Part shown: in pieces, positions 1 through 4,995 of the stretch
Layout: each line of letters starts with the position of its first letter
Numbering within the stretch: the stretch's first letter is position 1
NCBI GenBank assembly: GCA_002404795.1
Contig: DHKK01000012.1
Location: forward strand, 1 to 6,430
Reading direction: 5' to 3'
From: Clostridiales bacterium UBA4696
GTDB taxonomy: Bacteria > Bacillota > Clostridia > Oscillospirales > Oscillospiraceae
Length of the DNA: 6,430 nt
Notes under the pieces: model-generated
Told to the model about the DNA's origin: nothing
Database searches by the model: none
The model's input: only the letters and a program-made list of their open reading frames with translations
Program-made: the position numbers and the translations under genes

Positions 1-81
1 GTGGAATGACAACCAAAAACTAGGATATTGCCTAAATTCAGAGGCAGAATGCACCAAACGTCACCCAGCGCCCCTTTTCTC

Positions 82-264
82 CCCCTTCTTTTCCGGCAAG
101 ACGGAAAAGAAGGGGCCGCCGGAGGCAACTGCAGTTGCAAATCTGCGACAACCTCTCAGTCAGCCTGCGGCTGACAGCTCCCCTGGAAGGGGAGCCTTTG
201 ACCCGCTGAGGCGGGGAACAATCCCTTAGGCGCTTCGCGCCAGCTCCCTTTACACAAGGGAGCC
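82..264. repeat. Cluster of tandem hairpin repeats
   Basis: This gene-free stretch is almost entirely made of short inverted repeats placed one after another. They are a perfect 14-bp stem (82-95 with 102-115, 6-nt loop), a 14-bp perfect palindrome (125-138, centred on CTGCAG), a 7-bp stem (159-165/169-175), a 7- to 8-bp stem (177-183/189-195), a 5-bp stem (202-206/211-215), a 5-bp stem (229-233/237-241) and an 8-bp stem (243-250/256-263). From memory, similar CTCCC..GGGAG and CAGCC..GGCTG hairpins are scattered through intergenic regions of Faecalibacterium- and Oscillibacter-like genomes, so I read this as a composite REP/MITE-like element rather than a unique RNA. None of the stems is followed by a convincing T-tract, so terminator function is not supported. 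The right-most hairpin overlaps the stop codon of the neighbouring minus-strand gene. Positions 1-81 hold nothing I recognise. Confidence 0.75.
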
Positions 265-585
265 TTGGAAGGGCTCTGTGGGGAGGCGGGTGTAGCGGTT
301 TCCCTGCAGACGGGCGGCGAGGAGAGACTCCGGGTCCGCTTCCCGGCGGACGAGCGCCAGCTTCTTTTCCCGCGGCAGCTGCTTGATCAGCGCCTCGAGC
401 CGCGCGGCGGCCGCGTGATCCTCCGCCTGCCAGAGAGCCGCGAGCGCCTCCGGCGGGTGGGCGCGGGTGTATTTGGCGCAGGCCGCGCCGCCGGACGCAT
501 GCTGCCGCAGGCGCTTTTCGATGTCTGCCGCGATGCCGGTATAAAGACTCCCGTCCCGGCAGCGGAGCATATAGATATAGTACAT
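250..585 (-). CDS. GIY-YIG domain protein, UPF0213 (YazA/YhbQ-like)
   Basis: A 111-residue protein whose first 85 or so residues form a compact GIY-YIG nuclease-like domain. The opening YYIYML and the YTGIA segment (about residues 15-19) are the two halves of the signature. They are followed by the basic helix with KRLRQH (about 24-29) and a downstream acidic residue in RLEALIK. Single-domain proteins of this family are usually 80-100 residues and are assumed to act on DNA, but their substrate is not established. The start lies 3 bp after the rsmA stop with no good Shine-Dalgarno (only AAGG almost touching the ATG), so translation is probably coupled to rsmA. The last residues (FQGSLV) and the TAA are encoded by the edge of the neighbouring hairpin repeat, so the natural C-terminus may have been replaced. 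The family call is secure; the biochemical role is not. Confidence 0.88.
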   Translation of the reverse strand: MYYIYMLRCRDGSLYTGIAADIEKRLRQHASGGAACAKYTRAHPPEALAALWQAEDHAAAARLEALIKQLPREKKLALVRREADPESLLAARLQGNRYTRLPTEPFQGSLV

Positions 586-588
586 GCC

Positions 589-1443
589 TTACCGGTCCGC
601 CAGCGCGTTGGCGATCGCGGCGAAGCCGGGGATATCCAGCGTCTCACCGCGCACCGTGGGCGCGAAGCCGCACGCGGCGATCACGTCCGCGAGCGTTTGC
701 TTGTCAAACTGCGAAAAGCCGGAGGCCAGCGCATTGAGCAGCGTCTTGCGCCGCTGGGCGAAGGCCGCGCGGACAACCTTGAAAAACATCCCCTCGTCGC
801 GGATCTCGCAGACCGGCTCCTTGCGCATCGTGAGCTTCAGAACCGCGCTCGTGACCTTCGGCTGCGGGATGAAGCAGCTGGCCGGAACGTCAAACAGCAG
901 CTCCGGCTCGGCGTAATACTGGCAGAAGACGCTGAACGCGCCGTATTCGCCCCGGCCGGGGGCCGAGCAGATGCGCTGCGCGACCTCCTTCTGCACCATG
1001 ACGGTCACGGCCTCGAACGCCCGGCTCTCGAGCAGGGCCGCCAGAACCGGCGTCGTGATGTAGTACGGCAGATTCGCGCAGGCCATCGGGCGCAGGCCCG
1101 CGAATTCCTCGCGGACGAGCGCGGGGATGTCCGTCTTCAGGATATCGCCGAAGATGATCTCCAGATTCTCATTTCCCACCATCGTCTCGGCCAGCACGGG
1201 CTGAAGCGTCCGGTCGACCTCGACCGCGACGACCTTTTTTGCGTGCCGGCACAGCTGCTGCGTGAGCGGCCCGATGCCCGGCCCGACCTCAAGCACGCCG
1301 CAGGTCCCGTCGACCCCGGCCTCCAGCACGATATTCTGCGGCACCCAGCTCTGCGTCAGGAAGTTCTGCCCCTTGGCCTTGGAAAAATGGAACCCATGCC
1401 GGGCCAGCAGCGCCTTGATTTCGGTGATATTACAAAGATCCAT
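589..1443 (-). CDS. rsmA: 16S rRNA (adenine1518-N6/adenine1519-N6)-dimethyltransferase
   Basis: This 284-residue protein is the size expected for RsmA (KsgA), the SAM-dependent enzyme that dimethylates two adjacent adenines in the 3'-terminal hairpin of 16S rRNA during late 30S assembly. Visible motifs, in order, are GQNFL (25-29), the SAM-binding loop LEVGPGIGPL (51-60), the acidic VAVEVD strand end (72-77), GDIL (99-102), the catalytic NLPYYITTP (124-132), FIPQPKVTSAV (191-201) and the C-terminal FAQRRKTLLNAL (228-239). The start at 1443 is preceded by AAAGGCGG with 7-nt spacing, one mismatch from the ideal site. An in-frame ATG at 1461 (adding MKGGFF) also exists and falls about where the predicted transcript would begin, so a leaderless longer form cannot be excluded. 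Loss of RsmA gives kasugamycin resistance in known bacteria. It lies downstream of the 3D-domain gene and immediately upstream of the GIY-YIG gene. Confidence 0.97.
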   Translation of the reverse strand: MDLCNITEIKALLARHGFHFSKAKGQNFLTQSWVPQNIVLEAGVDGTCGVLEVGPGIGPLTQQLCRHAKKVVAVEVDRTLQPVLAETMVGNENLEIIFGDILKTDIPALVREEFAGLRPMACANLPYYITTPVLAALLESRAFEAVTVMVQKEVAQRICSAPGRGEYGAFSVFCQYYAEPELLFDVPASCFIPQPKVTSAVLKLTMRKEPVCEIRDEGMFFKVVRAAFAQRRKTLLNALASGFSQFDKQTLADVIAACGFAPTVRGETLDIPGFAAIANALADR

Positions 1444-1493
1444 AAAAAATCCGCCTTTCATACCGGTATCATACCAGACGAAAGGCGGATTTT
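1444..1493 (-). terminator. Intrinsic terminator-like hairpin overlapping the rsmA RBS
   Basis: On the minus strand a perfect 14-bp stem is formed by 1493-1480 (AAAATCCGCCTTTC) and 1459-1446 (GAAAGGCGGATTTT), with a 20-nt loop that contains the small palindrome ATACCGGTAT. The 3' arm runs into six Ts (1449-1444) directly before the rsmA ATG. It has the form of a rho-independent terminator for the upstream 3D-domain gene. Its 3' arm is also the Shine-Dalgarno of rsmA, so in any read-through mRNA the rsmA site would be buried in the stem. The 20-nt loop is long for a terminator, and termination efficiency is inferred only. Confidence 0.7.
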
Positions 1494-1496
1494 CAA
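1468..1496 (-). promoter_or_regulatory. Predicted sigma-A promoter of rsmA, nested in the hairpin
   Basis: The minus strand reads TTGAAA (1496-1491), a 17-nt spacer and TATGAT (1473-1468), with a TG one base before the -10 giving an extended -10 element. The -35 starts on the base after the 3D-gene stop codon and the -10 lies in the loop of the hairpin. The predicted start, near 1461, leaves an 18-nt leader that lacks the left hairpin arm, so the rsmA ribosome-binding site stays open in this transcript. Confidence 0.65.
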
Positions 1497-2126
1497 TCAG
1501 GATCCTGCGTCCTTCTCCACATACACGCGCACGCGCTTCACGCCCCACTCGATGCAGGTGTCGTAATCTGTGCCCATGTAGATGTCGATGACGTACGGGT
1601 GCTCGAGCATGTTGCCGCCGGTGTCCTCGGCGTAATAGTCGCCGACGAGCGTCCCGTCCTCCAGATACAGCCACACATGCGTGCCATAGGGGATGACGCC
1701 GGGGTTGACGGCCAGCGTGCGGCCAACGGTCGTGTAGGTGCCGGTCGCCGTGGTGCCGGTCTGGCAATAGGCCGTGGCGAGGAATGTGTCGAGCAGCTCC
1801 AGATCGTCCGGGACGGCGTTGGGATCCGCGGCCGCAGCATCCTCCGGGGCCGCGGCTTCTTCCGGCGCAGGCGCTTCTTCCGGCGCTTCCTCCGGGGCGG
1901 GATCGTCGGCCGGGGCTTCGGCTTCTTTTTCGTCCGTCTGCGGCAGGGGGACGAGGGTATAGCCGATCGTCCGGACCGGCGCGGCGGCCGATGCCGCGGT
2001 CTGCACGGCCGGGGTGTCCGCGGCCTGCGGCTTCGGCGCGGCCTGGGTGGCGAGCCACCCGCCCGCCAGCACCGCCGCCGCGGCCAGCGCCAGGCAGAGG
2101 CGGCGGGCCTGTAATTTCAGCTTCAT
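1497..2126 (-). CDS. Secreted 3D-domain (double-psi barrel) cell-wall protein
   Basis: A 209-residue protein in three parts. Residues 1-30 are a signal peptide: basic KLKLQARR, then a hydrophobic Ala/Leu core ending near ATQAA. Residues 31-108 are a low-complexity Ala/Pro/Glu linker with repeated APEE blocks and no cysteine. Residues about 114-204 are a 3D domain. The domain opens with ATAYC and carries GRTLAVNPGVIPYGTHV (135-151), AEDTGG (166-171), VIDIYMG (179-185) and the closing WGVKRVRVYV (194-203). The aspartates that give the family its name correspond to D168, D181 and D187 or D189. The fold resembles the catalytic barrel of MltA-type lytic transglycosylases and occurs in YocH/YabE/Rpf-like muralytic proteins, but no separate LysM, SH3 or G5 wall-binding domain is present; the acidic linker may span the wall. 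The start is fixed by GAAAGGAGG (2144-2136), 9 nt before the ATG. Role as a peptidoglycan-active enzyme is inferred from the family. Confidence 0.92.
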   Translation of the reverse strand: MKLKLQARRLCLALAAAAVLAGGWLATQAAPKPQAADTPAVQTAASAAAPVRTIGYTLVPLPQTDEKEAEAPADDPAPEEAPEEAPAPEEAAAPEDAAAADPNAVPDDLELLDTFLATAYCQTGTTATGTYTTVGRTLAVNPGVIPYGTHVWLYLEDGTLVGDYYAEDTGGNMLEHPYVIDIYMGTDYDTCIEWGVKRVRVYVEKDAGS

Positions 2127-2171
2127 CTCAGAGAGCCTCCTTTCGGGTCTTGCGCGCGCACAGCGTCTCTG

Positions 2172-2199
2172 TTTACAAATTCATAACATCCCGGTTACA
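2172..2199 (-). promoter_or_regulatory. Three phased WalR-box-like half-sites
   Basis: On the minus strand three hexamers occur with exactly 5 nt between them: TGTAAC (2199-2194), TGTTAT (2188-2183) and TGTAAA (2177-2172). Each fits TGTWAH, and two such hexamers separated by 5 nt form the published WalR (YycF) box that controls cell-wall hydrolase genes in Bacillus and Staphylococcus. The sites lie about 11-38 nt downstream of the predicted transcription start of the 3D-domain gene, a position more often linked to repression. An overlapping inverted repeat (CATAACAT 2182-2189 / ATGTTATG 2202-2209) is an alternative reading. Confidence 0.5.
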
Positions 2200-2215
2200 G
2201 AATGTTATGTGCGCT

Positions 2216-2243
2216 ATTATAGCGCATTTTTTGAAAACGTCAA
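2216..2243 (-). promoter_or_regulatory. Predicted sigma-A promoter of the 3D-domain gene
   Basis: The minus strand has TTGACG (2243-2238), a 16-nt spacer and a perfect TATAAT (2221-2216). The start would fall near 2209, giving a leader of about 83 nt. The -10 sits in a small inverted repeat, GCGCTA-TTA-TAGCGC (2211-2225), that could be an operator. It is divergent from the thrS promoter about 85 bp away. Confidence 0.7.
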
Positions 2244-2328
2244 GAAAAACAGGCGGAATCCCGCCGCGCCGCCGGAAAACGACCGGCTCTGCGGGAAAAT
2301 CCTGTCCATTTTTATTTACGGAATGGCA

Positions 2329-2357
2329 TTGACAGAACCCGGGAAACGTGCTATTGT
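2329..2357 (+). promoter_or_regulatory. Predicted sigma-A promoter of the thrS T-box leader
   Basis: A perfect TTGACA (2329-2334) is followed after 17 nt by TATTGT (2352-2357), with a TG one base upstream of the -10. Transcription should start near 2364, a few bases before the stem I of the T-box. The 85 bp between this -35 and that of the divergent 3D-gene promoter hold only small GC-rich repeats. Confidence 0.8.
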
Positions 2358-2363
2358 AAAGTC

Positions 2364-2604
2364 CATCAAAAGGCAGCGACGAAGACACGTCCCGGCAGCG
2401 GCAATGCAGCAGAGAGAGGCTCACATGGTGCAAGAGCTTCGGCATGGCCCGCCCGGATACCGCTTCTGAGCCGCGGCGCGGAAATGCGCCGCCGGGTTCT
2501 CCCGTTACAGAGATCACGAGCGACGGACACGAAGTCCGTAAGCAGGGTGGAACCGTGGAGCGTACAGCGCCCCACCCCTGAAATGACAGGGGTGAGGCGT
2601 TTTT
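2364..2604 (+). ncRNA. T-box riboswitch, threonine-responsive
   Basis: This leader senses uncharged tRNA-Thr and decides whether transcription reaches thrS. The signature AGGGTGGAACCGTG is at 2544-2557. The antiterminator can be drawn fully: AGGG (2544-2547) with CCCT (2576-2579), the 7-nt bulge TGGAACC (2548-2554), and GTGG (2555-2558) with CCAC (2572-2575). Stem I begins with a K-turn-like base (GGC 2372-2374 with GCC 2470-2472; GAAG 2381-2384 with CTTC 2463-2466, flanked by GA and TGA). Its distal part has AGAGAG (2411-2416) and GGTG (2427-2430), as usual for the tRNA-elbow contact. The specifier is ACC (2459-2461), a Thr codon read by anticodon GGU. The bulge TGGA implies tRNA 3' end UCCA. 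A 6-bp stem III lies at 2523-2528/2534-2539 and another hairpin at 2474-2479/2486-2491. The exact 5' boundary is inferred from the promoter. Confidence 0.95.
2568..2604 (+). terminator. Regulated intrinsic terminator of the T-box
   Basis: CGCC (2568-2571) pairs with GGCG (2596-2599), then, after a C/A mismatch, CACCCCTG (2573-2580) pairs with CAGGGGTG (2587-2594) around the loop AAATGA. Five Ts follow (2600-2604). Bases 2572-2579 are shared with the antiterminator, so the two folds exclude each other, the expected T-box logic. Confidence 0.93.
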
Positions 2605-2638
2605 GCTTTGCCCCAGATCAAATGAGGAGGCATATGTT

Positions 2639-4432
2639 ATGTCCGAAAACAATGAATTCACATTCGAAAACCCGCAGTACCGCAAGACGTACTGGCACAC
2701 CTGTTCCCACGTGATGGCGCAGGCCGTCAAGCGTCTGTACCCGGAGGTCAAGCTCGCCATCGGCCCGTCGATCGACAACGGCTTCTACTACGACTTTGAC
2801 GCCCCGTTCAACTTCACCCAGGAGCATCTCGACGCCATCGAGGCCGAAATGCGCAAGATCTGCAAGGAAAAGCTGAAGCTCGAGCGCTTTGAGCTGCCGC
2901 GCGAGGAAGCCATCAAATACATGCAGGAAAAGGACGAGCCGTACAAGGTCGAGCTCATCAACGACCTGCCCGCCGACGCGCACATCTCCTTCTACAGGCA
3001 GGGCGAGTTCACCGACCTCTGCGCCGGCCCGCACCTCGACTCCACCGGCCGCATCAAGGGCAACGCCATCAAGCTCACGCAGTGCTGCGGCGCCTACTGG
3101 CGCGGCGACTCCAAGCGCAAGATGCTGCAGCGCATCTACGCCGTCGCCTTCCCGAAGAAGGAAGAGCTTGACCAGTACCTCGCCGAACAGGCCGAGGCCC
3201 TCAAGCGCGACCACAACAAGCTCGGCCGCGAGCTGGAATTCTTCACCACCGTCGACTGCATCGGCCAGGGCCTGCCCATCCTCCTGCCGAAGGGCGCGCG
3301 CGTCATCCAGCTGCTGCAGCGCTGGGTCGAGGACGTCGAGCAGGCGCACGGGTATCTGCTCACCAAGACCCCGCTCATGGCCAAGCGCGAGCTCTACAAG
3401 ATCTCCGGCCACTGGGATCATTATCTTGACGGCATGTTCGTCATGGGCGACCCGCAGGATGAGACGAAGGAATGCTTCGCCCTGCGCCCGATGACCTGCC
3501 CGTTCCAGTATCAGGTCTATCTGAATCGTGGCCGCAGCTACCGCGATCTGCCGATGCGCTTGGGCGAAACGTCCACGCTGTTCCGCAATGAGGATTCCGG
3601 CGAGATGCACGGCCTCATCCGCGTGCGCCAGTTCACGATCTCCGAGGGCCATCTGGTCCTGCGTCCGGATCAGCTTGAGGACGAATTCCGCGACTGCCTT
3701 GATCTCGCCAAGTACTGCCTCGGCACGGTCGGTCTGCTCGACAAGTGCACGTTCCGCTTCTCCCAGTGGGATCCTGCGAACCCCAAGAACAAATATGAGG
3801 GCACCAAGGAGCAGTGGGATCATGCGCAGGCTGCCATGGCCAAGATCCTCGACGATCTGGGCGTCAAGTACGACATCGGCATTGACGAAGCCGCGTTCTA
3901 CGGCCCGAAGCTCGATATCCAGTACAAGAACGTCTACGGCAAAGAGGATACCCTCGTCACCATCCAGATCGACATGCTGCTTGCCGAGCGCTTCGGCATG
4001 TACTACACCGATGAAAACGGTGAGAAGAAGCTGCCGTACATCATCCACCGCACCAGCCTCGGCTGCTATGAGCGGACGCTCGCCTACCTGATCGAGCACT
4101 ATGCCGGCGCGCTGCCCACCTGGATGGCCCCGGAGCAGGTCCGCTTCCTGCCCGTCACCGACCGCGCCGTCGACTACTGCAAGGAGCAGGCCGCGAAGCT
4201 CACCGCGCAGGGCTACCGCGTGACGGTCGACACCCGCAGCGAGAAGATCGGCAAGAAGATCCGCGACGCGCAGACGGAGAAGATCCCCTACATGCTCGTC
4301 GTCGGCGACCGCGACATCGAGGCCGGTACCGTCTCCCCGCGTCACCGCGCGGACGGCGATCTCGGCGCCATGACGCTCGATGCCTTCACCGCGATCCTGA
4401 AGGACGTTGTGGACAACAAGCTGCAGAAGTAA
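2639..4432 (+). CDS. thrS: Threonyl-tRNA synthetase lacking the TGS domain
   Basis: A 597-residue class II synthetase that charges tRNA-Thr in the cytoplasm. The editing domain (about 15-205) has the H20xxxH24 and C128xxxH132 motifs that clear Ser-tRNA-Thr. The catalytic core (about 225-490) has the zinc ligands C287 (MTCP), H338 (EGHL) and H470 (IIHR), the motif 2 arginine in FRNE (R316) and R479 in the motif 3 helix. The anticodon-binding domain is about 495-590. Typical bacterial ThrRS is near 640 residues and starts with a TGS domain of about 60 residues; here the editing domain starts almost at once. This is not a start error: the T-box terminator ends at 2604 and AGGAGG lies at 2625-2630, 8 nt before the ATG. 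After MTCP the usual GH is replaced by FQ, which I associate with a subgroup in Clostridia. The gene is monocistronic, ending in a strong terminator. Confidence 0.97.
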   Translation: MSENNEFTFENPQYRKTYWHTCSHVMAQAVKRLYPEVKLAIGPSIDNGFYYDFDAPFNFTQEHLDAIEAEMRKICKEKLKLERFELPREEAIKYMQEKDEPYKVELINDLPADAHISFYRQGEFTDLCAGPHLDSTGRIKGNAIKLTQCCGAYWRGDSKRKMLQRIYAVAFPKKEELDQYLAEQAEALKRDHNKLGRELEFFTTVDCIGQGLPILLPKGARVIQLLQRWVEDVEQAHGYLLTKTPLMAKRELYKISGHWDHYLDGMFVMGDPQDETKECFALRPMTCPFQYQVYLNRGRSYRDLPMRLGETSTLFRNEDSGEMHGLIRVRQFTISEGHLVLRPDQLEDEFRDCLDLAKYCLGTVGLLDKCTFRFSQWDPANPKNKYEGTKEQWDHAQAAMAKILDDLGVKYDIGIDEAAFYGPKLDIQYKNVYGKEDTLVTIQIDMLLAERFGMYYTDENGEKKLPYIIHRTSLGCYERTLAYLIEHYAGALPTWMAPEQVRFLPVTDRAVDYCKEQAAKLTAQGYRVTVDTRSEKIGKKIRDAQTEKIPYMLVVGDRDIEAGTVSPRHRADGDLGAMTLDAFTAILKDVVDNKLQK

Positions 4433-4447
4433 GATCCCCCAAAACGC

Positions 4448-4484
4448 AGGCCCGCCCTCCGGCATCCCGGAGGGCGGGCCTTTT
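4448..4484. terminator. Shared terminator between thrS and the 49-aa gene
   Basis: A perfect 15-bp, very GC-rich stem (4448-4462 with 4467-4481) closes on the 4-nt loop CATC. On the plus strand it runs into TTTT (4481-4484) 15 bp after the thrS stop. On the minus strand the stem starts 11 bp past the stop of the 4493-4642 gene and is followed by TGCGTTTT, so it can plausibly serve both converging genes, better for thrS. Confidence 0.9.
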
Positions 4485-4492
4485 GCGGGCAG

Positions 4493-4642
4493 TCACTCCG
4501 CTTTCTGCAGATACGCTTCCTCGCAGCTCTGCTCCGCCGCGATCAGAAGCCGTCTGGCCCGGCCGTAATCGGCGGCCTCGATCGCCTCGATCGCCTGTTC
4601 GGCCGCCTCGACCATCTTCGCGTAGAGCGCTTCGTAGTCCAT
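4493..4642 (-). CDS. Conserved-looking small helical protein (49 aa)
   Basis: A 49-codon frame starting MDYEALYAKMVEAAEQ and ending AEEAY-like (CEEAYLQKAE). It is acidic and Ala/Glu/Leu-rich and predicted to form two helices, about residues 2-23 and 27-45, broken at DYG: a single TPR-like hairpin. I recall similar 45-60-residue proteins with AIEALE...A..LL..A...EE.Y in Clostridia and their phages, function unknown. Evidence that it is real: AAGAGG (4655-4650) 7 nt before the ATG, a near-consensus promoter 45-75 bp upstream, a stop close to a terminator, and a sensible amino-acid composition, unlike the Arg-rich overlapping frame. A second ATG at 4649 opens that wrong frame. There is no signal peptide or membrane segment. 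A partner-binding or regulatory role would be guesswork. Confidence 0.75.
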   Translation of the reverse strand: MDYEALYAKMVEAAEQAIEAIEAADYGRARRLLIAAEQSCEEAYLQKAE

Positions 4643-4689
4643 CTTTCATCCTCTTTTCTGAATAATATCCCCGGAACCCCGGTGCTCCC

Positions 4690-4718
4690 ATTATATTATA
4701 CTTATATAAGCATGTAAA
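4690..4718 (-). promoter_or_regulatory. Predicted sigma-A promoter of the 49-aa gene
   Basis: The minus strand carries TTTACA (4718-4713), a 17-nt spacer and a perfect TATAAT (4695-4690). The start would be near 4683, giving a leader of about 40 nt. The sequence is sharply AT-rich compared with the flanking genes, which favours a strong promoter. Confidence 0.7.
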
Positions 4719-4785
4719 TTGTTGGAATTTCACAAATATATACTTATTGAATTATACATTCCGCCTCATACTTACAGTAGTATAA
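4697..4785. promoter_or_regulatory. Repeated TATACTTA motifs, possible operator region
   Basis: The divergent intergenic region contains TATACTTA at 4697-4704 and again at 4739-4746, with CATACTTA at 4767-4774 on the same strand. The spacings are 42 and 28 bp. An inverted pair TTATAC (4752-4757) / GTATAA (4780-4785) also flanks the presumed start region of the small DNA-binding protein gene. Ribbon-helix-helix proteins commonly bind such short repeats and control their own gene, so autoregulation is plausible. The region is AT-rich, so chance repeats are not excluded. Confidence 0.3.
4729..4758 (+). promoter_or_regulatory. Weak candidate promoter of the ribbon-helix-helix gene
   Basis: TTCACA (4729-4734) and TATACA (4753-4758) are separated by 18 nt and would start transcription near 4765, about 36 nt before the ATG. 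Several other AT-rich hexamers in the region could serve, so this assignment is tentative. Confidence 0.35.
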
Positions 4786-4800
4786 ACATGAGGTGAGAGC

Positions 4801-4995
4801 ATGGCATACTCGGATGCGCAGAAGGAAGCGACCGCGCGCTACAATAAAAAAGCATACGATTTTATCAGCGTCGTCGTTCCCAAAGGCAAGCGGAAGCAGA
4901 TCTCCGACTATGCCGCCTCGCAGGGAAAGAGCATGAACCGCTTCATCAACGACGCCATCGACGCCCAGATGCCGCCGGAAAAGACAGAAAAATAA
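4801..4995 (+). CDS. Small ribbon-helix-helix (Arc/MetJ-like) DNA-binding protein
   Basis: A 64-residue basic protein. After a charged N-terminal arm (1-17), the segment YDFISVVVPKG (19-29) fits the beta strand that RHH dimers insert in the major groove. KRKQISDYAASQG (30-42) and SMNRFINDAIDAQM (44-57) fit the two helices. RHH proteins of this size are often autoregulators or antitoxins. Here no toxin gene lies next to it on either side: upstream is the divergent 49-aa gene, and downstream is a terminator starting within the stop codon. It therefore appears to be a solitary regulator. The start is supported by AGGTGAG (4791-4797) just upstream. The targets are unknown; repeats in its own upstream region are candidates. 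Confidence 0.8.
   Translation: MAYSDAQKEATARYNKKAYDFISVVVPKGKRKQISDYAASQGKSMNRFINDAIDAQMPPEKTEK

Noticed and set aside
82..264. CRISPR array
   Set aside because: The hairpins differ in sequence and spacing; there is no identical direct repeat with unique spacers and no cas gene.
265..1566. A 433-codon plus-strand open frame opposite rsmA and the GIY-YIG gene
   Set aside because: It is antisense to two recognisable genes, lacks a ribosome-binding site, is Arg/Leu-rich with no known motif, and is explained by the G+C-rich codon use of the opposite strand.
589..2058. A continuous frame that would fuse an Arg-rich N-terminus to RsmA
   Set aside because: The upstream part overlaps the 3D-domain gene out of frame. 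RsmA normally begins near MDLCNITE, where a ribosome-binding site is present.
2603..2638. TTG at 2603 as a start giving ThrS 12 more residues
   Set aside because: It lies in the T-tract of the T-box terminator, has no ribosome-binding site, and would place the real AGGAGG inside the coding sequence.
2618..4465. A 615-codon minus-strand open frame opposite thrS
   Set aside because: It covers thrS on the other strand, has low-complexity Val/Ala/Leu/Asp composition typical of antisense translation of high-G+C genes, and shows no domain.
4386..4733. A 115-codon minus-strand frame over the 49-aa gene and the terminator
   Set aside because: It runs through the promoter and terminator hairpin and is Arg/Gly-rich. 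The overlapping 49-codon frame has better composition and signals.
4801..4995. Antitoxin of a classical toxin-antitoxin operon
   Set aside because: No toxin gene lies beside it on the same strand: a terminator begins in its stop codon and the upstream gene is divergent.
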